DNA of 64,000 nt from Dyadobacter sp. CY356 (GTDB lineage Bacteria > Bacteroidota > Bacteroidia > Cytophagales > Spirosomataceae). How positions within the stretch are numbered: the stretch's first letter is position 1; each line of letters opens with the position of its first letter. The stretch is taken from NCBI RefSeq assembly GCF_021440195.1, contig NZ_JAJTSZ010000010.1:1-64000 (forward strand), in the 5' to 3' direction. The position numbers were made by a program, and so were the translations under genes. The notes below the pieces were generated by a model. It saw only the letters and a program-made list of their open reading frames with translations. It did no database searches and was not told the DNA's origin. Of this stretch, positions 7,994 through 15,600 are shown piece by piece.

Positions 7994-9340
7994 CTATTCT
8001 TTGAGAAGCAATCCAGGATACAAGGTGCCATCGGCAGTTGGCAAATCCAGTTTTAGAAGTTTTGCAACTAGGGGCGCTATGTCCTGCAAACCCATTTCCG
8101 GAACTACTGCGCCTTGCTTGATACCTTTTCCAAAAGCAACGAATCCGGTTTGTATTTCTTTAAAATCCGGGAAAAACCCGTGGGTGCCTCCGCTGGCTGC
8201 ACGCATGAAATCGCCGGTGGCAGCGCCGCTAATCGTAATGCCCTGCACAGGGGCTATGGCCAGTGAAGCGTTTGGATCCGAACCAACAAGATCTAATGCA
8301 ACGCGATCTTTTACTGCGAAAAGACTTTTTTGGCTAACAGGCAACTGATCCAGGATCTGCTTTACTTTTTCAAGCGTTTTTGTATCATTTTTATCTTTTA
8401 AATGTAAAAATGCAGAGCCGCCTGAGCTGTGGAAATAGGCTTTCCAGTTTGTCTTGTTATTCGGATCATAAAGTCCGGCTTTTGCCAGCAGAATGTTGGG
8501 AGCAATCGCGGTGTGGATGTTGACAAATCCGTGATCGCCGGTAATGATAAAAGTAGTTTTGTCTTTAATGCCGGCCTTTTCCGTAGCCTCAATAATGGCC
8601 TTAATGCCGCGGTCAACACTTGATAACGCAGCCCTTACTTTGTCACCGTCGCGGCCCTGCTCATGTTCGAAATGATCAACCGCAACCAGGTGCACAGCCA
8701 AAAACGAAGGTTTGTACTGGCGGATCAGATAGCTGCTGATCCTTGACATATTGTCGTCAATGCTCAGATAATCGCCATCGAAATCAATTTCTTCAAGCTT
8801 GCCGGTCGCATTTTTCTGAATTTCTTCGTAAAGGCCTTTGGGAAATGAGTTTTCGGAAAGCGCTTTGCCCATGCTGCGTTTTCCGCCTTTTGTTTCAGGC
8901 AGATACCAGAACTCTGGAATGTTATAGGTGGCGGGGCTACCCACAGAAACCGGCCAGAAAACCGAAGCTGTTTTAAGTCCTTTTTCTTTGGCAACACTAA
9001 AAATCGTAGGTACTTTGATCGTGCTGTAATCCCAGATCCATTTCCCGGTTACTTCAAGTGGTTCAGATGGGGTATTGTAGTAAACACCATGTTTTATAGG
9101 TTTTACACCTGTAATGATGGTTGTGTGCGAGGGGTAGGTAACTGTGGGAAAAACGCCTGTAACGCCGTCAGAATAAGCACCTGTCTGCATGCCCTGGCGC
9201 AGGTTTACCATCGACCAGTTTGCGTCTTTGTAAAATTCAGGTCTTAACCCGTCAATACTGATCAGGATTACGTGAGAATCCTGGGCAAAAGAAGAAAAGG
9301 ACAGGGCGAAAAGACCTATTGAGGCAAATATCTTTTTCAT
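7994..9340 (-). CDS. Exported nucleotide pyrophosphatase/phosphodiesterase (alkaline phosphatase superfamily)
   Basis: A 448-residue type I phosphodiesterase of the NPP group. It has a clear signal peptide (first 19-20 residues, ending FSSFAQ), so it acts in the periplasm or outside. Metal and catalytic motifs are present in order: ISIDGLRP (Asp30), the nucleophile region FPTVTYPSHT with Thr68, AVDHFEHEQG, TGDHGF, and a late GGTHGF histidine. It would cleave phosphodiester or pyrophosphate bonds of nucleotides or similar esters and release phosphate-bearing products; the exact substrate is unknown. It is the second gene after a TonB-dependent receptor on the same strand, 78 bases apart with a hairpin in the gap. 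The array before the receptor suggests phosphate-responsive expression. Confidence 0.88.
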   Translation of the reverse strand: MKKIFASIGLFALSFSSFAQDSHVILISIDGLRPEFYKDANWSMVNLRQGMQTGAYSDGVTGVFPTVTYPSHTTIITGVKPIKHGVYYNTPSEPLEVTGKWIWDYSTIKVPTIFSVAKEKGLKTASVFWPVSVGSPATYNIPEFWYLPETKGGKRSMGKALSENSFPKGLYEEIQKNATGKLEEIDFDGDYLSIDDNMSRISSYLIRQYKPSFLAVHLVAVDHFEHEQGRDGDKVRAALSSVDRGIKAIIEATEKAGIKDKTTFIITGDHGFVNIHTAIAPNILLAKAGLYDPNNKTNWKAYFHSSGGSAFLHLKDKNDTKTLEKVKQILDQLPVSQKSLFAVKDRVALDLVGSDPNASLAIAPVQGITISGAATGDFMRAASGGTHGFFPDFKEIQTGFVAFGKGIKQGAVVPEMGLQDIAPLVAKLLKLDLPTADGTLYPGLLLKE

Positions 9341-9365
9341 TTTACAGATTGGTTATTAGAAAGAA

Positions 9366-9394
9366 ATGTTGCCGGCCACAATGACCGGCAACAT
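9366..9394 (-). terminator. Intercistronic hairpin between receptor and phosphodiesterase genes
   Basis: Perfect 10-bp arms ATGTTGCCGG (9366-9375) and CCGGCAACAT (9385-9394). On the minus strand the stem is followed by TTTCTTTCT. It may act as a partial terminator or an RNA stabiliser that sets the ratio of receptor to enzyme (inference). Confidence 0.5.
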
Positions 9395-9418
9395 GTAATA
9401 AAAAAAGCTTATTTTAAA

Positions 9419-12400
9419 TTAAAACCCGTATCTCAAACCAAGCTGAATCTGGTAAGGGTTACCGTTCAGGGTGGATACACCTGTTCCGGCGCTCAGGTTG
9501 TACACATATTGGTTTGTGGCCTTATCGAAGCTTTTGATCGAGTAAAGATTTTGTTTGCCAAGGTTTTTACCAACGCCCCAATCTTTGTTCAAAAGGTTGG
9601 CAACATTGAAAATATCTACCGAAGCTTCCAGGCCATGATTGCCAAACAATTTAAAACGTTTCGCAAGACGAAGGTCAAATACGCCGTAGAAACCATTGAT
9701 ACCACCATTACGCTCAGCCATTTTGCCTTTGTCGCGGTTGATATAATCCTTAATACTTTGCTCAGCGTCCGGATTGTCCAAAATAGCCTGAAGTCCTTTT
9801 TTGATATAATCAGGTGTAGAAGAACTATTTGGATCATAAATATAAGCCAGGTCATTTGAGGATACAAAGTCACCGTTTATATTACCATTAACTGCCATAG
9901 AATAGCGCGTCCCACCAATTCCTGAGTAGCGAAGACCAATCGTCACGCCATAAATGCTTGGTGCAGTACCATAGAAAACGACCTTGTTTTTGAATTGGTT
10001 GTTGGCATAAGCCATCTGGCTCAAATTACGCGGATCGTCAGCAACCATCAAGTCAAGTGTTGCAGTGTTGGCTACGTTTCCGTTGTAGGAAGTATTGTCT
10101 TTCGAATCGTTCCATGTGTAAGACGCAGTAATTTGTCCGTCTTTGAAGTAACGGAATGTTCCGTCTATCACGACTGCATATTGATTTTTCTTTCCGTCAC
10201 TGGTCAGTTCAAGAACGCGGCCAACATTTTTCGTTTTACGTCCGTTCAGCCAGTTTGTTGCGCCATTGCTCGCGTTAATACTTGAAGCAGGTACAAAAAC
10301 GCCACGATTAGCTTCGGCTGCAATTCGGAAAAATGGATCTTCAACCATATTGCGGTCCACATACATATAATTGTTACGAGCCCATGAAGCATAACCGCTC
10401 ACACCTACACGCAGACGGTCGCTGAAAAAGTGGTTATACGAAAGGTTTGTTTTGTAAAGAACAGGAATCTTGGCATCAACATTGTTCATGTTGATTGTCA
10501 CCAAACGCTCTACGCCAGGAATGTTGAATAAATCAGCGCCGGGAGCCGTCGAAGGATCTGCACGGTAGCCTGGGAAGTTTGGTTTTGGCACCAGACTGCC
10601 CTGCAATTCAACCGAGGCAACTTTCGTACCATCAAACAACATGTTGTTGATCATCGAGTACGGGTTTAGCTGTGAGCCAAAAACACCTGCACCAAAACGG
10701 ACGATATCTTTGCTGCGCTCATTTACGTCCCAGGTAAACTGTACACGAGGCTGCAATTGCGTTGTGTTAATTTTGTTGTCTGTACGAAGGTTAAGTTCGT
10801 CATATACTACCTGGCTGAAATTCGCTTTATTCAGGTACTGCGTATTATCCAGACGTAATCCCGCCATCATTTCAAGACCGCGTGCGAGTTTGGTATCCAT
10901 TTGGGCGTAAAGGCCAGTTGCCAGAGAGTTCACGATCGAGCTTGGATCAGCACGAAGGTTGATCTCTCTTGCGTAACGGTATGGAGTCTGGTTATTGAAG
11001 TTATCCAAACCTGTGAAGTAGAAACGTCCATTCATTTCACTACCGTAAACCGACTTCATGCGGTTAAACATTAAGTCAATACCGAAAGTAAAGTTGATTT
11101 TTCCAGTGTTGTAGTACAGGTTGTTGACAGCCTGATACGTTTGCCCTTTAAACCATTCAGGCGAAAAACGCTGACCACCGATCTGGATTGAAGTGTTGTA
11201 GTTATTTGTTCCCGCTGTCGATGCTACGTTTTCAACAATCGCGCGTGGAATGCTGGCCGATGGCAACTCCGAGCTAGGGATAACCGCTTCATCCTGATAG
11301 AAATGCTGCAATTTCAACTCGTTCGTAATTTTTGGACTTATAATCGTTCGAAGGGACGCCATAATGCTGTTATTGAAACGCTTACGGTCGATATAAGATT
11401 CGTACGCATTAATGGCCGTGTTGTCGCCTTCCGAGAGTCTGTCCATTTCTTTAATAAAGTTATTGCGGACCGTCAAAAGGTTTTTCGCGTTCAGCTGCCA
11501 GTCAATTCTTGCGAAAATAGCATCAGTTCCTTTTTTCTTTGGAAACGAACCAAATTGCGGGTTGTCCGACACACCATATTTGGTTCTTGCAATATTCAGG
11601 AAGTTATCCAGCGTCTGCTGTGTAACACGGTTAGCAGCAACATCTGCGTCTGATTGCAGGTTTGCAATAAGAAGAGGACGCTTATCAGCCTGGTGATCCC
11701 ACGCTACAAAGAAATGCGCTTTGTCTTTTTTCAGTGCTCCACCCAGCGACATACCGAACTGGTTTGTAGAGAAATCCTGTGTTCTTTTGTTTCCTCTCAA
11801 ATCATATGGACTTGAAAGCCAGTCCGCACGCATAAAGTTAAATACGCTACCGGTCAATTTGTTTGTTCCCGATTTGGTCACCGTGCTGATCGTACCACCG
11901 CCCGCACGACCCAGTGTAACGTCGTATTCGTTGGTTATTACCTTGAACTCGCGGATTGCCTCCATTGAAATTGCGTAGGCACCTCCGGTTTCGCCACCGG
12001 CAATTGTGCTCCGTGAGCTCATACCATCAATGGTGTAGTTGGTAGAAGATCCCAGCTGCCCGCCAAGGCTGTTACCGTTGCTCAATGGCGAAAGTTCAAT
12101 AAGCGAGGTGAAATTCCGGCCGTTTACTGGTAATTTGGTTAAATCTTTCGCCGTGATTTGCGTTGATGCGCCCAGCGTTACGATTGTGTTTTTAAGTGAG
12201 TTTGCCTTGATGTCAACAGCCTGCAGTTCAGTTGCGCTGCTTTCCATTGCAAAATTCAGTCTGAGCTGATCTCCCTGATTCAAGGCATAACCTGTTTTCT
12301 TTTGTTCTCCAAAACCAATAAACGAAACAGTTACCGAATAGGGTGAGCCTAGTGGAAGCTGTTTGATAATGTAGTCACCGTTGACATCGGTAACCGTACC

Positions 12401-12574
12401 GGCTTGAAAACCGGTAGATTCATTTCGTACCAAAACGGTCGCGCCCGGTATCGGGCCTGCACTTGCTTCTGATACTTTTCCAATGATTGTTGCTTCATTT
12501 CCCTGGGCGTTAATGTCTGGCGAGCAGAGCAGCATTGCAAGGGTCACGATGAGTCCTGTAATTAATCGTTGCAT
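9419..12574 (-). CDS. TonB-dependent outer-membrane receptor, Oar-like
   Basis: An outer-membrane receptor of about 1051 residues. The start is placed at the ATG at 12574, which gives a signal peptide MQRLITGLIVTLAMLLCSP ending INAQ; the longer in-frame form from a TTG at 12685 would begin inside the promoter. A carboxypeptidase-like regulatory domain follows (ATIIGKVSEASAGPIPGATV), then a plug domain (LPVNGRNFTSLIELSP, YTIDGMSSR) and a long beta barrel ending in LGLRYGF with the terminal Phe expected of barrel proteins. It resembles the Oar type rather than SusC and has no SusD partner. Its partner is the downstream phosphodiesterase, so it may import products or substrates of that enzyme. 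A phased TTAA array and a TACTTTTG element stand upstream. Confidence 0.9.
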   Translation of the reverse strand: MQRLITGLIVTLAMLLCSPDINAQGNEATIIGKVSEASAGPIPGATVLVRNESTGFQAGTVTDVNGDYIIKQLPLGSPYSVTVSFIGFGEQKKTGYALNQGDQLRLNFAMESSATELQAVDIKANSLKNTIVTLGASTQITAKDLTKLPVNGRNFTSLIELSPLSNGNSLGGQLGSSTNYTIDGMSSRSTIAGGETGGAYAISMEAIREFKVITNEYDVTLGRAGGGTISTVTKSGTNKLTGSVFNFMRADWLSSPYDLRGNKRTQDFSTNQFGMSLGGALKKDKAHFFVAWDHQADKRPLLIANLQSDADVAANRVTQQTLDNFLNIARTKYGVSDNPQFGSFPKKKGTDAIFARIDWQLNAKNLLTVRNNFIKEMDRLSEGDNTAINAYESYIDRKRFNNSIMASLRTIISPKITNELKLQHFYQDEAVIPSSELPSASIPRAIVENVASTAGTNNYNTSIQIGGQRFSPEWFKGQTYQAVNNLYYNTGKINFTFGIDLMFNRMKSVYGSEMNGRFYFTGLDNFNNQTPYRYAREINLRADPSSIVNSLATGLYAQMDTKLARGLEMMAGLRLDNTQYLNKANFSQVVYDELNLRTDNKINTTQLQPRVQFTWDVNERSKDIVRFGAGVFGSQLNPYSMINNMLFDGTKVASVELQGSLVPKPNFPGYRADPSTAPGADLFNIPGVERLVTINMNNVDAKIPVLYKTNLSYNHFFSDRLRVGVSGYASWARNNYMYVDRNMVEDPFFRIAAEANRGVFVPASSINASNGATNWLNGRKTKNVGRVLELTSDGKKNQYAVVIDGTFRYFKDGQITASYTWNDSKDNTSYNGNVANTATLDLMVADDPRNLSQMAYANNQFKNKVVFYGTAPSIYGVTIGLRYSGIGGTRYSMAVNGNINGDFVSSNDLAYIYDPNSSSTPDYIKKGLQAILDNPDAEQSIKDYINRDKGKMAERNGGINGFYGVFDLRLAKRFKLFGNHGLEASVDIFNVANLLNKDWGVGKNLGKQNLYSIKSFDKATNQYVYNLSAGTGVSTLNGNPYQIQLGLRYGF

Positions 12575-12682
12575 TTTGGGTGAGTTAGATGAGTAATAGT
12601 AGTTTTTAAAGTTCTTTAAGGGTTTTTCAAGCATAGACAGTTGCGCAGCTACTATGGATGAAGGGGGGAGGGTTACTGGGTG

Positions 12683-12738
12683 CAAAAGTAGGTAGCCAGT
12701 GTTAAGGCTACGTTAAGGGTGGATTAACCAACAATTAA
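12683..12738 (-). promoter_or_regulatory. Pho-box-like phased TTAA array with -7 element
   Basis: On the minus strand the order is GGTTAAT, GGTTAAT, CCTTAAC, CCTTAAC, with TTAA cores at plus-strand positions 12735, 12724, 12713 and 12702, exactly 11 bp apart. Eleven bases after the last core comes TACTTTTG (12690-12683), an exact match to the Bacteroidota -7 form TAnnTTTG; no TTG is found at -33. Phased 11-bp direct repeats just upstream of the core promoter are the hallmark of PhoB/PhoP/SphR-type activators, and TTAAC-type half-sites are known from cyanobacteria and Bacillus. The downstream receptor plus phosphodiesterase operon fits. Binding by a PhoB homologue is inference. Confidence 0.6.
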
Positions 12739-12829
12739 CCTTTGAGGTTTTTAGTATTAAACCAATATTGCCATTTGCCTGAATCATGGAAAAGCCATTA
12801 CTTCGGCCTCTACATATCTTACCTAATGC

Positions 12830-13561
12830 ATGGAAAGCAGACCATATCTCAGAGAGATCCAACTACCACCTGATGCAGTTCCGTCCTTAGACATGTATCC
12901 GTTTTCCTTGCCGGTTATCAGAACCTTTTCCTCTTTGCAGTTTCATCCGGATATGACTTTTTTTGTAGGTGAAAATGGAACCGGCAAATCCACGTTAATC
13001 GAAGCCATTACATTAGCCTTTAGCCTCGAAGGTGGGCCAAAAAGTATTCAACATATAACGCACGATAATGCCTCGTCACTATTTATGCATTTGAAGTTGG
13101 TTCGAAGCTTTAAATTGCCGAAAGATTATTTCTTTCTCCGGGCAGAAAGCTTTTATAACATTGCGACTTGCATGGAAGAAATGAATAATCCTGATTATCT
13201 CAGGGGTTACGGGAGAACATTACATGGACAGTCTCACGGAGAGGCGTTCCTTGCTGTTTTAACGCAAAAATTAAAAGGTAACAGGCTCTATATTTTTGAT
13301 GAACCTGAGGCGGCATTATCACCCAACCGGCAGATGTCTGGCCTGGTTGCCATTGATCAGCTCTTTAAAAAACGTTCTCAGCTAATAATTGTCACCCATT
13401 CACCTATATTATTAGCATACCCAAATGCTAAGATTTACCATTTAGACAAAAATGGGATAAGGGAAATGGCTTATGAAGATAAACCTCAATATCAAGTTAC
13501 AAAAGGGTTTCTAAACGATTATAAACGAATGTTAGATATTCAATATGATAGGTTAATCTGA
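12830..13561 (+). CDS. Small AAA/ABC-type ATPase (predicted ATPase, COG3910-like)
   Basis: A 243-residue soluble ATPase. It has Walker A GENGTGKST (about residues 48-56), an ABC-signature-like SHGEAF segment near 137-142, Walker B LYIFDEPEAALS (about 157-168) and a switch histidine in VTHSP near 190. This single-domain SMC/ABC-like type is widespread as a stand-alone gene and has no firmly known role; relatives occur in some defence and repair systems. It has no membrane segments or transporter partner, so a transport role is unlikely. The next gene, about 100 bases downstream on the same strand, encodes an uncharacterised helical protein, but I see no proof that they work together. Confidence 0.82.
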   Translation: MESRPYLREIQLPPDAVPSLDMYPFSLPVIRTFSSLQFHPDMTFFVGENGTGKSTLIEAITLAFSLEGGPKSIQHITHDNASSLFMHLKLVRSFKLPKDYFFLRAESFYNIATCMEEMNNPDYLRGYGRTLHGQSHGEAFLAVLTQKLKGNRLYIFDEPEAALSPNRQMSGLVAIDQLFKKRSQLIIVTHSPILLAYPNAKIYHLDKNGIREMAYEDKPQYQVTKGFLNDYKRMLDIQYDRLI

Positions 13562-13666
13562 GTTAAACAAAATAATTAAGAAATACTTACTTATATCTAA
13601 ACGAGAAAGGAAAGAATGTAATCACATTTCGGCCGTCCCGAACTAAACATCTGCCAGACATTAAAT

Positions 13667-14386
13667 ATGAAATTAGAAGAACTACAAAAGAGTTTTTTAC
13701 CAAAAGAAATATTTTTAAAACTTGTTCGCGACATTCCCAGAGAAAACTATGCTGAAAAATTAGAACTATTGGATGATTATATAAATCAGGTAAAAGATTT
13801 CTTTGATCCGGACATACTATTTGTCCGATCCAATAATGAAATAGGATTTATCTATTGGGAAGCTGAAAAATATGATCTAGCCATCATACATTATGAAAAA
13901 GTATTAGAGATTCTTGGCCCTGCTGATTACCCATTCTTATATTTTAATATCACATATATTTTAATTGTGTGCTATCGTTCATTAAAACAATTCAGCCCTT
14001 CGATGCAGTGGGCCGATATCGCTATAAATAACCTGACTTGTACAGAATCTACATTTAGTGATAAGCTAAGTACTTTGTCTGCGTATATGGACTTACTAAA
14101 TGACGCTGGCAGGCCTTTCAATGAAAAATACACTCCAATAATTGATAATGTAATCCAGGAGATGGAGTTTCCACCAGTTTCTGTTGTTGACCCATTGGAG
14201 AGGATAAAAATAATTAGCCAGGAACACAAAAAGTGGAATCAACGATTAATGAAGGTGAGCCTAATGAGTACGGAAAACAAAGAAGAAAATATAACTGCTC
14301 TAAAAGATTATATTGCTACTTGTGAAATTGGCTGGTATAAAAAGTATGCTGCCCGGAAACTTCAAGAAATAGAATATATAAGCTAA
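13667..14386 (+). CDS. Uncharacterised helical, TPR-like protein
   Basis: A 239-residue soluble protein I do not recognise. Most of it is predicted helical from its pattern of charged and aromatic residues. A tetratricopeptide-like segment, NNEIGFIYWEAEKYDLAIIH (about residues 56-75), is followed by a second similar helix pair (YFNITYILIVCYRSLKQFSP). There is no signal peptide or membrane segment. It lies about 100 bases downstream of the small ATPase gene on the same strand and could be its partner, but the gap and different character leave this open. It is a real gene judging from length, start context and codon pattern. Confidence 0.65.
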   Translation: MKLEELQKSFLPKEIFLKLVRDIPRENYAEKLELLDDYINQVKDFFDPDILFVRSNNEIGFIYWEAEKYDLAIIHYEKVLEILGPADYPFLYFNITYILIVCYRSLKQFSPSMQWADIAINNLTCTESTFSDKLSTLSAYMDLLNDAGRPFNEKYTPIIDNVIQEMEFPPVSVVDPLERIKIISQEHKKWNQRLMKVSLMSTENKEENITALKDYIATCEIGWYKKYAARKLQEIEYIS

Positions 14387-15076
14387 TCATAAACTGAAAA
14401 CACTCAGATATTGCGTAGTGAATAATGGCAGACCCATGGATATGGATGTGTATGATGCAGTCACGTGGAGCTCAGTTATACCATTGTTCGAAATTTCTGT
14501 AAGCAAAGGAAATATCCCTGTAAAAATTCCCTGATTTACCCGGGGAAGATGGAAGGAAGGCCGCGAGCTTGCCATCATGAAAAGCATTTGATTAACACGT
14601 CTACAGACTGCATCTTACCCCGTTGATGAAAGTTAGCGGGGTAAGATGATCGTTTGATAATTGTCAGGCCAGCATTAATATGTAGTGGAGCTTGGCATTG
14701 TTTTATGACACACAGATGATTAATTGATAATCATGGCTCTGCCCTTTTTAAGCAAAGAAAAACACTATTTAGAAAGATTTCTGCATGCAAATTTTGGTTG
14801 CATTTACAATTAAGGGTCTTTTCTAAAACATTTTAATTCTTTTTCCCTTATTATTTATTGGCAGATACTAAATGATTCAAAACCACTGTCATTCATTGTT
14901 TGATGATCGTTAAGTAGTGCTATTAACGCTGTAATTAGGCATTTATCTGTAATTAAATTTCTTTCACAGATTTCAGTTTTGTAAAATGATGCATGCAAGA
15001 TGTTAATAGCCAAGACCTTTCAGAAAGTAGGGTTCGATAATGTAAAGTTTGAATAAGTTAATATTCAAAGATGATT
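14387..15076. other. Gene-free gap with strong hairpin at 14611-14648
   Basis: No supported gene. A perfect 12-bp stem, CATCTTACCCCG (14611-14622) with CGGGGTAAGATG (14637-14648), may end transcription from the genes on the left, although a clear T tract is missing. The rest is AT-rich. Confidence 0.5.
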
Positions 15077-15553
15077 TTACTTGATGAGCTCAAAAAGAAA
15101 AAATTCTTTGATTGATTCCTCAGTCTGTATTGTTACCATTAATTTTCCGAATCTAAAACTGTATTCAATACCTAATTCTTTCAAAGCCTTAGTCGTCTCA
15201 TTTAGATTCAGGTTCGAAAGGATATTTTTCTGATAATATTTTAATACTTTATCTTCCCAGTCCGGATCTGTGAATGTATTTAAATATAGAAGATATTTCG
15301 TACTATCAATCAGGCCTAAAATCTTCTCCATCTCAGATTGTAAATTGATCAAACGGCCTTCGCTTACTGATAGTGTTTGTGCATGCTCTTTGGCTGGTTT
15401 TTGCTGCTGATAAGGCGTAGCAATAAATCCCTTCTTTTCAGCAATGCCTGGCCATTGTAAGCGCTGAACCACCAGATAGCAGGTTTTATTCCGTATTAAA
15501 TCTTTAAACAGCGGAAGATTTAAAGGCTCAAATGGGTTGTAGGGCACCGACAT
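15077..15553 (-). CDS. Uncharacterised protein, last gene of the imuA-imuB-dnaE2 operon
   Basis: A 158-residue soluble protein of unknown family. It starts MSVPYNPFEPLNLPLF, then RNKTCYLVVQRLQWPGIAEK, suggesting a beta strand and a basic surface; a central helix runs through LINLQSEMEKILGLIDSTKY, and the C-terminal part (LGIEYSFRFGKLMVTIQ) looks like a small alpha/beta domain. There is no signal peptide, membrane segment or known catalytic motif. It follows dnaE2 by only 47 bases on the same strand, so it is probably co-transcribed with the mutasome genes and could be an accessory factor. This is inference from position only. Confidence 0.65.
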   Translation of the reverse strand: MSVPYNPFEPLNLPLFKDLIRNKTCYLVVQRLQWPGIAEKKGFIATPYQQQKPAKEHAQTLSVSEGRLINLQSEMEKILGLIDSTKYLLYLNTFTDPDWEDKVLKYYQKNILSNLNLNETTKALKELGIEYSFRFGKLMVTIQTEESIKEFFLFELIK

Positions 15554-15600
15554 AATGGATTGTTTATTCTAAGTTCAAGCGTCAGCATTTAATTTTTCAT

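Noticed and set aside
12575..12685. An N-terminal extension of the TonB receptor from a TTG at 12685
   Set aside because: It would begin inside the -7 element of the predicted promoter, and the ATG at 12574 gives a clean signal peptide.
14387..14587. A 66-codon minus-strand frame after the TPR-like gene
   Set aside because: It abuts the stop of the neighbouring gene, has no motif and no plausible start context.
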